Of a stretch of 64,000 nt of DNA, positions 49,901-61,300 are shown piece by piece. The position numbers and the translations under genes are program-made. The notes beneath the pieces are model-generated. The model was not told the DNA's origin, did no database searches, and saw only the letters and a program-made list of their open reading frames with translations. Numbering within the stretch: position 1 is the stretch's first letter; each line of letters opens with the position of its first letter. The DNA comes from Chondrosia reniformis. Its lineage: Eukaryota > Porifera > Demospongiae > Chondrillida > Chondrillidae. Location of the stretch: contig OX359197.1 in the NCBI GenBank assembly GCA_947172415.1, positions 930,001-994,000 of the forward strand, in the 5' to 3' direction.

Positions 49901-51442
49901 ACTGTCGATATGCATATATGTATATACTTCACAGACAGACACATCACACAGATAAACCATTATAGAGTGTTAAGAATTGCTATAGAATTCCTTAATTGCA
50001 AAAATGAGCATTTGTAAGACTTTAACACTCAGATATATATGGATGGATTCTTAGGTCACATGTGCATGAATGGTATTCTAATAGTATTTCAGACATATGA
50101 TTTCATTAACCTAAAGAGGGAGTTAAGCTAAATTAGCATATTATAAGAAACTCTTTACTGATTGACTATCACACATTTAAAGGAAATGTTATTCTTATTA
50201 TTAACGATCTCAATACACTGTGTACATGTATTCAAAACACAGCCCTCTATTGCATCTAAGATTTATATGCCAGACTGGCAGTGAAAGTAAATTTTGATTG
50301 GTGCTCCATTTAACTACATTAATAGATTATAGATCTTGTTTAGAGACTGGAGATAAACTAGGCACATGGAAGTCCAGTATTTCATAGAAGCCACTGGTAG
50401 GTTCAGCTATAGGTCACAGATTCCAATTTGACTAATTAAGGAGCAACGTATTATACAGACATTAAGACACAAGTAAAAACATTAACTAATAAGTATACAT
50501 TTTAGTAAACTCTTAAGACTTATCATAATAAGCAGCAGATAGAGGCTTTTGGTTCATAGTTTAGAAAATCTTAGGAATCATGATATGCATTAAACATATT
50601 TAAGATAAGAATGTGCAAGTCATTATTACATTACAAAAAGAACATTTACTATAAATAGTATATCCTATAGCATCAGATTCCTGTCATATTAACTATGATA
50701 AGTCTTTTATACGCAGCTTGTGGTTAAATGGCATTATAAAAGGTGTAAATAGTTTTCATTTGAACCATGTGTTATATAGGTACTCCTTAAGTACAATTCT
50801 GATATCATTATTATAATAGTTGCTCCATGAACTCTCTTGTTGTTTAACACAACTATAGTTATGTCATCTCATAATGGAATAAGACAAATATATATATAGT
50901 TTTACTTGTAAATTATACATTAACTGGCAGGCCTCGAAAAGGACACAGTTATTAAACTTGCAATTATAACAAGACTATAGAGAAACAAAAACTGGCAGCG
51001 GTGTCTGTGTACGCCTATAACGTGACCAATTTCATAGCACGCGAGTCGTACTAATGTCACCGTCATGTTGGCTATAAATTATCATCATCATTCAACTCTG
51101 GTTATTAAAATTATATAAATTAACCCTCCGAAGCCTCGAAACATGCCAGCGCGACGGACCCCAGCCAACGGTTCATTTCATATTGGCTCCTTCAGCAAAT
51201 ACTTGCATTTAGATAGAAAGACTGGATACTCATGATCATTAAAGTATATATTTCTCCGTATGACTTATACATATATAGATTGTTTGCAGATAGCTAGATG
51301 GTAGAGGTTACTGTGTCGACAGATCTATAGCGACTACACTCTTTCAACTTCCACTAGTAAACTCTTCCTTACCTTCTGAGTGACAGGTCTGACATAAAGT
51401 CAGCAACGCTACCAAAACGTTTATACTCTTATAGACCATCAT
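46978..51442 (-). pseudogene. Receptor 2: truncated paralogue (signal peptide + 2 SRCR + half FN3)
   Basis: Exons on minus: 51,442-51,373 (signal peptide, MMVYKSINVLVALL); 49,200-48,853 (SRCR 1); 47,986-47,675 (SRCR 2, one codon longer than in receptor 1); 47,267-47,096 (first half of an FN3). All four keep correct splice sites and frame. Homology to receptor 1 stops at 46,979 (equivalent to 9,159), so the remaining FN3 exons, TM helix and tail are absent. If the donor at 47,095 is skipped, translation runs on about 40 codons and stops at 46,978-46,980, a TAG formed across the junction. The copy could therefore make a secreted two-SRCR protein of roughly 340 aa, or be a pseudogene; the sequence cannot decide. 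Confidence 0.7.
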
Positions 51443-52353
51443 CCTAGAGTCTCTCCTCTCCTTTCTTAAGCTAGACCGCACACCTTCGATGTCCTGGTGG
51501 ATACGCCCTTGTTGCATTTTTGTGGTTACTAGAAATAATATTAGGCGCTTATCATTAAAATGGAGGCCAGCAGTTAGCCCTGATTATATATTATACTCCA
51601 GTCCGACCGCAAATACAGAACACGAATTCGAAGAGATATAATATTTCTGTTTTGTACTCGGTATTGTTTAGCCATATATAATAGATTATGCTCCAGATTT
51701 ATAGTTAAAAAATATAGCTGCATGCATGTCCAGAGTATACACATGCATGGCCATCCTATTCGATCAATGTGTAATATATAAAGATTAATAGATATACCTC
51801 AACAAACAAAGTTAAGGAAGATTTAAGCCTGTCCATGTACGTGAATACTAATTAATATTCTAGATCTGCATGTATTGTATAACATAGGTCTGCATGGTAC
51901 TATTGTACCACACTATAGATGTATAATGCATAACTACAACTTGTGACCTCATATATATTATTGAGGGCTGCCTCATAAACTTCTGCATGCAGCCACATAC
52001 GTACCATAATATAATGTCTAACTTAATTATACCACATACTGTTGGGACATGCAATTGCAGTACAAACATAACCACAAGTATTGTGAGTCAAAATGTAAGT
52101 CAGAATACCAAACACTTATAAACAATCACAAAAATCAAAATATGATAACATCAGATGTTGAGAAGAGACAAAAGGAAGAATATGAAATAGATTGCAAATA
52201 GTTATGGAGTATATAATATTGTTGGGGATTTGAAATTGGCAATTGTAGTACAGTGAATACATATGGTAACAGATAATTACGTACAAAGTCAAACTATATA
52301 AAATAGTAACTGTAAGTCATGATCAGAATACAATATAAACAATCATATCAATA
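51443..52353. other. Intergenic region between receptor 2 and NLR-C
   Basis: Equivalent to 13,757-15,577 but without the roughly 760-bp element found there, so it approximates the pre-insertion state. No exon recognised. Confidence 0.55.
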
Positions 52354-55300
52354 TTAAAATTCCAATTCAACTGTATCTAGTTTTCTCCTGATGTCTTCTT
52401 TCAAATCATCAGGTACACCAATCAGGAACACTTTCCTCACATGATCATTACATACCAGTGCAGCACTGAGTGTTCTCCAATTAGATCTGCTAACACCATT
52501 CCGTATCACAATCTCTCTTATCTTGGCCTTACTGAGAACAGTAGTAACAACAGAACACTTTTCTTGTGTCCAGTCTCTGTCCTGCATGTAAAGTGTAATC
52601 ACAACAATATAACATGTAACATTACAAGCTGCTACTACATGACAATGAATTTCATTGACGTTTACTTTATATGTTCTTTATGCAAAACATTAAAATTCCT
52701 ATAGCATATAACAACAGACATATTTTGTGAAAATGAGTGTAGACTAAGTTTAAATTGTATACAATACGTATATGCAAGATATGAGAACAAAATGCTTACT
52801 CTCTGTAAAGTACGTATATACAGAAGTAAACAAGACAAGTTGGGCAGAGAATTATTATAGTTTTTGTTGTACGTATATAGAAACTTTTTACTTGAAAGTT
52901 TTTTATTGATATGTGTTATTGTTAAGAACAAATCATTTGCATAGAAAATACAAGTATAATTATTAGAACTTTTAGCTTTGTACACGATCTAAAACAATTT
53001 AATTCCTTTGCACATCTAACAATTTATTCTCTTTGTATGATGCTTTTCATGCATAGAAATTTAATCACTTTGCCAATACAAGCAGTCAAGAGCTAGATGT
53101 GGCTATGAAGCTTATGTTCTGAATTAATTCCTTCAAAGTTAAATTAAAACATCCTTTACAAGGTCTGAAGTTTTTAGCTACTTATACATAGCAGCACTTC
53201 TGTATTTTCCACATAACTTCATGTATACCATATTAAGGAGTGTAATAATAATTTTACATATAAAATATTCTGAGAATGGAACAAAACATGGAATGGCAAC
53301 TGCTTTTCTTAACAAAGGTTGTTCCACAGTTTACCAGAAGGCACACTGCAGAATAGTCACAGTAAATATTTAAGAAATCCACAATCCTGTCAAGGAAATC
53401 TGTGATAATCTTAGAGTGCACGGTGTATACAATACAACCACTATATAGAGGGAACTACAGTATAGTTACAGAATACCTAATGATGAGGTGTACTATGCCC
53501 TAATGATTATAAATCTAGAAGAAGCTTATAAAGGTAAAGATAAAGTTTGACTTTGATTCATTACATAGCACATACATACAGATTTCTGCATTGTGCACAG
53601 AAGACTCTGCAGCAGTTTCTCTGGATTACCTCAAAAAGTTGGCGGATGTGCACAAAGCTATGTTACCTTTGTCATGTACTGCAAACGGTACATGTCAAGC
53701 AACATATACGTACATATCTACTACTGTATGCATTATAGGTAATACATTCAAACACTTACCCAATTTGGTGGCTCCAATATTTTAAGGTGCTCCAAAGCAT
53801 CTTCTCTCTGACATAAGCCATCTAAAACTGGTAAAGGGTCTGTGTACCCTAACCAGAGCACACTCAATTGTGTCATGTTGACTACAGGTACAAGTTCAGG
53901 TCTATTAGCCCCTAAATACAAGTAAAAACAGAATATTAAATTATTATTTGCTAAATAGACATTAAACTAAACGATATCATCTCCAAACACATGTACTGTA
54001 TATTTGTATAAACTGTAATACATATGTATATGGACTGTTAAAATGGAGTGTGAATTGAAGCTGTACTTATCTTTAATTCTAAAATGAAATATAACTTAAA
54101 ATTAAATCATAACATCAATGAAAGTAAATCTTTGTAGAGTTCAATAATTGCAAGTATTCATATAGTAAATGATAGTCATGTAATGTTTATAGTTTGTGTT
54201 ATAAAACTCACTGTTAACACCCAATCCTCTAATAGATGTAACTTGTAAGGCATCAAAGAATTCAGGTGGTGCTCCACCTATAACATGCAACCACCACAAT
54301 GTGCTGTTCTGAATAGCCTTTTCCAATTGAGTGTACTGAGAATCCTGTAAAGTGCAGGCATACTTTAAACAATACAAAGAATTCAACCAATTAGCACTCC
54401 ATAACATCTTTACTTCAGTTTAGGATAGCTATACATTGCAAAGATGCAGTTCAAGTGTGTCATGTAAATTTAAATGTATGATATGAGGAATGATACAGAG
54501 AATATTAATGCACAAATATAAAAGTAGATCAGGTGATTACTACTTACAAGAGTTGATTGCGAAATGCTTGTGCTAAGGCTATTGATATTCTATGGATACC
54601 CAGGTGAACGCTGGTTGCCACTGACTTCAGTCCCCCAGCCAAGATTAGACCTTGACCAGTTTGGCATAACGTAATTCCAGTGATTATCCATTGTATTACT
54701 TCTTTCCCAGTGCATGGATAGATCAAAGGAGTCTAATGTATGCTATGATAGTTATCCCGGCCATCCTCACAGTACCATACCAGTTATATCCTGATACAAG
54801 TACGATATCTGGGTCATCACTTGCAACCTCGGCTCACCCTTAATCTTGGGCGATAACCCGGATATCACACTCATACAGGGATATACAGTAACTAGCATAT
54901 AGTACATAGCCATACTATAATGGTATATAGATCTTGATAACAAGTATGCAACTCTATAGAAAACAGTAACTGAGTATGTTTGGGTTAAGCCGATACTTGC
55001 TAGAACAAGTTAAATATGTGATAGTCAATTAAGAGGAAACGATTAAGAAAATTGTCTCAAAACTAAAAGGTCACACTATACTTTTGGAAGCCATTTCTGC
55101 AAATTGTCAAAACACATATACTGTATAAGTGCAGACTAAAAACTTTGTTTCTATCTAACCTCTACCATGCATACCTGAGATGGTATGCCAACTGTTTCAG
55201 TTACTGAGTGTTAAGTATGTAGGCCTTAATTGGTTGCTCCCATGAATACATGGACCCACTAATATGGTACAATTCACCTTTAATAAAAACTTTCAAACCT

Positions 55301-58300
55301 TACCATTTGATAGCAAACAATTTACCAAGTTCACAACACAAAGGGACTCACCACTGTTATGGTACAGTTGGATGTATGGAGAAACAACTGTTCTAATCCT
55401 TTGATAGCAACCAAGTGAAGTAGAGCACACACACTAGTGCTATTGTTAATATGAACATGTAACTCTTTCGAAGGTAGTTTGGAATCTGAAAAGGTCTGGG
55501 CTTCTACGAGTGAACAAATAAAGACCAAATGTAGTGAAACATAGTCTAATTGTAACAGGAATGATTTACAGCTTTGAAAATTGGAATCAATCAATGCAAA
55601 ATAAAATAATTAGCTCAGTCATGGAGAAGATTGTGTGAGATTAGTAAACTGGAGAGTTGGTTAAATGACAGAAAACAGTTAATTGTTAGCCTTAACAGGT
55701 TGACTATATTCAGCAATGAGATTAAAGTTCTAAGGTAATCAAAGTGATACAGTAACTTTAATTCACATTCCAACTACATCACTCTTAGTGAATTTTATTT
55801 TATGTAGTGATTTCAACTGGAAGTGAAAAATAATTGGGTTAATGGTTAATGACTAGTCTGACTTGCTAGACCTTCCTGAATAACTGCCCAAAGACTAGGA
55901 AGGAGAGGCACAGTCTAGTGGCACTTAAATAATAGCCCTCTATATTAAATAACACCTTCTCCACCAATCAGATTAATATAATATAATATAATATTCAAAG
56001 TCATGACACATTAATGAAAAGGTGTTATTTAATCTATAGGGCTGCTAGACCCCCCTCTCCTAGATTCCACACTTTTGTGCTTATTTGGGATGGTCTTAGA
56101 AAGCCAGACTAAAACATGACATAAAATGGAGAGCAGAGGTACATGTACGTACATACTTATAGAATAATTTTTAGTGTACACACCTTTTACTGACAAATGG
56201 TCAAAGGAAAATTTCCATGGAAACACAAATTCCACATTGGGGTTGGCTGATTTGATTGTATTTTGACGGTTCCAAGCAAGTACTGAATAAAATTCTAGCC
56301 TTTGCAAGTGATTGCACTGTGAAAGGCAGTCAGAGACTACCAGTTGATCAAATGGGGAAAGGAAAATATGAAATTTAATGGAATTGTTTAAATGTTTGAC
56401 AATATCTCTAGTTAGTTGCCGGTTCTGTGACTCGTAAAGTGCATGAAAGAGGAAGAGGAGCTGCGGATTAGAAAGATCACATTCTGATGGCAGTGTTGTG
56501 GTGAACAGAGAAAGAAATTTCTTGAAGAGACCAATTTGAGGCTTTGTCAATTGTTTCACCAACTCCCTTGATGACAGACCAGTAAGACCAGCAAAGAATC
56601 GCAAAACAATGGAAAATGTTGGATTCATCAGATGCAATTTCCAAAATTCCACTTGTTCCTTCTCTGGCAATCTTTGAAGATGGAAGGCAGCAAAGAACTC
56701 TTGGAGAGTGGCATGAGAGAAGCTGAAGGTATATTCAGAACAGAATCCTACCTTACCAGCATGGACCTGGAGGAGACCTTTGAAGAAGGAGTCAGTAATT
56801 CCTGTGGTACTGAGGGTTGGAAATATCTCCAAAATGGAGCTCTCAGTAAAAATGAAAGAAGGTGGATTGGCAGTGAGACCTTTGAAAGCAATTTGAGCAA
56901 GGCCAGAAAGAAGATCGGCAAGATCCTTTGGTAAACCAGAGAGATCAGAATTGATACGGCATGTTGCATTTTCCTTTGCTGACTCCCTGCCTAATATCTG
57001 ACTCACAAAGGTCTTGTAGCAGCTGGTCATGGTAGGTGGGAAGGAGGATTGCCCATGCTCATAGATTGAGCAAAAGATGAAGACATTCATTGGCACAAAA
57101 GCTCCTGCCATCAGATCTGGCCGTTCCTCAAGAGCTTTCAGCATGTCTTCACCTTTTTGGGGATCACCTTTGAAAAAGCTTTCTACAAAAGCTTTGATGG
57201 CTATGGGATCAAATCCCTGGATTTCATAAAAGGTGGAACAACCTTCCTGAAGGTCAGGGCATACTCCAGGTCTACTGGAGAGGATGATGGATGCCTCTCG
57301 AAGGATCCCACCCTTCAGCAAAGGTAGCAGCACATTTGGTGAACCCTCTCTTATTAGCTCTTTTGCCTCATCTGCCCCATCAAATACCAAGAGGACATCT
57401 TTACCTCTTCTATCTAAGAGCTCCTTCTCCACTGAAGCAATATCGCAATCTGACCCATAGTAGCTAAGGAGGCCTTTCAGATCAGTGGCACTACCTACAG
57501 TGCTATCTCGCAGTGGGAAATAGAGGATTAGAGAGAAATCGCTTTCATACTTTTGAATAGCTACTTGCTGGGCTATGTGTTGAAGGGCAGTTGTTTTGCC
57601 CATACCGGCATGGCCATAGAGTACACTTATTCTATTAGCGCTCTTTTTCAATAATTCCTCCGGATTTATGAACCTATCTATTTCCCCTTTTGATCCGCAG
57701 TCTCTAAAACTATCTAGAACTGCTAAATTGTCTCCAGTGGTAGACTTAGCTGAGGGCTTGTTCTTCAGGATAGCTAGTTTGACATATTTTATGTCAGTTG
57801 TTCCAGCACCCAATTTGAACTTGCGATACTCGAAGTAAGCATTCTCCTTCAATAGAACCACAGATTTCTGAGAAAATGAAATAAAAACAATAATAAATAC
57901 TTGTAAGCATCACTAAATAGCATTAATTCTATCATGATACATAGCAATTGTGTGATTGGTTGTAATTAATTTTTCTCGTTTCCAGACTAAAGATCATCTA
58001 TCTATGGATAATGGTGCACTTGGGCAGAATAAAGAAGTAAATTGTTAGTGAAACATAGCTGTGGTGAGTCTCAAATTTCCAAAAGATGCCATGCATACCA
58101 CATATATAAAGCCAGTAATGCTGGCAGGAAATTTATTTCAATGGATTGGTAGTTTCTCAGGCTAACTGCCTACACATCATCTCCCTAAGTGCAATACTAC
58201 GAGTACATGTTATTGCATAATATCATTAGTTAAATGTAAAATATACTAACATTGACAACCTTGACCAATCTACATACATATATACGTATCTTGTATCAGT

Positions 58301-61300
58301 CTATGGCTCATATGAATCTCATATGGGTATTGCATTAAAAGTACGTACGTACATCATTGATACATTTTCATTATTAAATAAAGCACTCACTGGAAGTTGT
58401 GATGTACAGTTCATGTCATCAGGAGCAGTGCTATTCACACCTACGTATATAATAACATAGAGTAACATACCTTTATATGTAATATACCTACATGTATATA
58501 TATGGGCAGTGGAGAGAAGAGATAACAAGAGAAGAAGTGATACGGGCCCTAGAGGGCTTGAAAAGGAAGGCAGCTCCAGGTAAAGATAGGCTTACGGCAG
58601 AGATGGTATGTAGGGAGGTTTTGGTGGACTTGTGGTGGGAGCTGTTTAGATGATGCTGGAAAAATGGGATGGTCCCTTCTCAGTGGAGATGTAATACATA
58701 CAATCGTTCCGTGTCACAGGATATTTATCCCCCGTGTATTTTATCCGCCCGGATAGTATAAACTATCCCGGCGGATAAACGAAACTAGGAAATTTTATCC
58801 TACCCTAGGATAATTTATCCAATACTCTACGATTTAAGCGTATCATCACGAAATCCTTTAGATACATAAGAAGCAACCTTGGGCTGAAAAGATGATACGA
58901 TTTTAGGATTTTCAGCCAATAGGAAAGTGACAAAATAAAAAAGCGCCGAAAATGTCTATAAAAACCGTTTTTTTGTCCGTAACAGTTTAATAATCGATTG
59001 AATCAGACCCTTGTCAGAACCCTCATTAAGCTCACACAGGACCAGCAGGAAAATTGGGACCTTCATTTGGAAGGAGTTTTGTACTCATACAGGATCTCAA
59101 GGCAAGATTCTTCCAAGTTCTCTCCTTATTTCTTAATGTACAATCGACACCCAAGAAAGGCCATTGATCATGAGTTGGCAAACTCTTCAATTGACCCAGC
59201 CTCACCCATTGATGATGAAGACAGAAAGGACACTTTGGTGAAGCAATTGATTGAACTGAGGGAGCACAATAAGGCAAAGAAACATCCTTAAGGCACAAGC
59301 AAGGCAAAAGAAGTATTATGATGTAAAATGCTCTAATCATGTAAGTTATTTACTACTGTATAATATTTCATTATGCATTATTTATATAATTCATGTTCAT
59401 TTAGGAATTTTCAGTTGGTTCTAAGGTATTGGTAAAGGTCATGAGGAACAATCACAGAATGGGTGGAAAACTTGATGAAAAATGGGATGGACCTTACGAG
59501 ATTGTGGAGAAGTTGACAAAGGGACGCTACCAGCTGAAATCCCTGAAAGGAGGCATTTTGAAAAAATTATATAATGGTGCCCTACTGAAGGATTATTTTG
59601 AACAAGATTGCCCTACAGCCACACAAGAGAATGAAGAGGATTGCCCTACAGCCATGAATGTGAGTCCTACCTCCAAGAGTCCACAGTCTAGCACTCTTGT
59701 AAAAAGAGATGGCCCAATGTCCAGTACACCTTGCCATGACTGCACACCACAGTTATCTCCATCAAGGAAAAGGGGACCATCCAAGAGAGCTACTCTTGAT
59801 CATGGAAAAAGAAGAAAAACAACCAATATTGTTCCTTCATTGAATGACATGGACATTGAAGATCTCCAAAGTGGGCGTATGCTGAATGACAATCACATAC
59901 AGCTTGCACATAAGCTGCTCAGTAAACAATTCCCTGATATGCATGGTCTGCAACCACCAACCTTTGGCCAGATTTTAGGGTTTCAAGTAGAGGAACCTCC
60001 ATTTGTGCAAATCCTCCATAATAGGAGAGGACACTGGCTGACTGTGGCTGGAATAAACAAAGGATTAGTAAGAGTCTATGACAGCCTGAATTTATCAATC
60101 ACTTCTGCTGTTGAGGTGCAGTCTTGTTGCATCATGAAAACTGACGAGAGACAGGTGGTGTTTGAACTGATGAGAATGACCACGCAGAAAGGAGGGACTG
60201 ATTGTGGCCTGTTTGCAATAGCCTATGCTACAGATCTGTGCTTTGGAGAAGATCCAAGCAGCAAGAGGTATATTCATAATTATGTTATATATGTGAGTCT
60301 TGATTAATTTGAAAACCTCTTCATGCATATTAGGTATGACCAAGCAAAGATGAGGAGCCATTTCTTAGAATGCTTTACAAATGGTAAAGTGGCTCCTTTT
60401 CCAAGTAGAAAGATAAAGCCTCCAAAGCCACTAACAAAGAAGTGTGTCAGTTTGTACTGCCATTGCCTTTTACCTGAAGATGGCGAGGAGATGGCCTTAT
60501 GTGGCAATTGTCAGGGATGGTTTCATAAATCTTGTGAGGCCATTCCAGGCAGGATATTCTCCGAAAAGGACATTTCATGGGTTTGCTCCCAGTGCATTTG
60601 ACATAACAGATTGTATTTTAATTTTTGTAATTTCTTGACATATGACAAGTATTTTTTTTCTTATCTCATGTATTTGACATAACAGATTATTTATTTTATT
60701 AAGTATTTTGTACTTATTTATTAATAATAAACATTTATATATGACAAAATGATTAGGATAAATTATCCTAGTTTATTTCATCCCCAGATAAAATATCCTA
60801 GGATACACTATCCTAGGATAGGATATAATTTCCTAGGGTAGGATAATTTTTCCTAGGATAAAGTATCCCAGGGGGATATTTTATCCTAGGATATTTTATC
60901 CGGGGGGATAAAATTTAGGGGGGATAGAATTTACTGTGACACCGGTACCCAAAAAGAGATATAAAGGTGCATGTGTAACGGACAACTTCTGAGGTATATC
61001 CCTCTTATCTACAGTGTATAAGGCGATGTGCATGATTGTACAAGATAGACTGACACAGGTGGTGGAGGAGAGACAACTCCTAGTAGAAGAGCAAGGCGGT
61101 TTTAGGAAGGGGAGAGGGTGCAGAGACCAGATGTTAACACTTACTCTGTTAGGACAGTACAGTATGAGGACAAAAAGGGGACTGTTTGCGGGGTTTATTG
61201 ATTTCAAGAAGGCATATGAGAGTGTGGATAGGGGGAAACTGTGGGCATGCTTAGAGAGACTGGGTCTTGGTGGGAGACTAACGAGCTTTCTAAAGGCAGC

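Larger units (their letters stand above)
58712..60941 (+). mobile_element. Ginger-like DNA transposon, nested in the LINE (copy C)
   Basis: TGTCACAG and CTGTGACA ends flanked by CCG on both sides, as in copy B; the two copies are nearly identical. Subterminal CCTAGG-type repeats at both ends. The integrase core is missing here too, so the deletion predates the segmental duplication. Confidence 0.8.
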
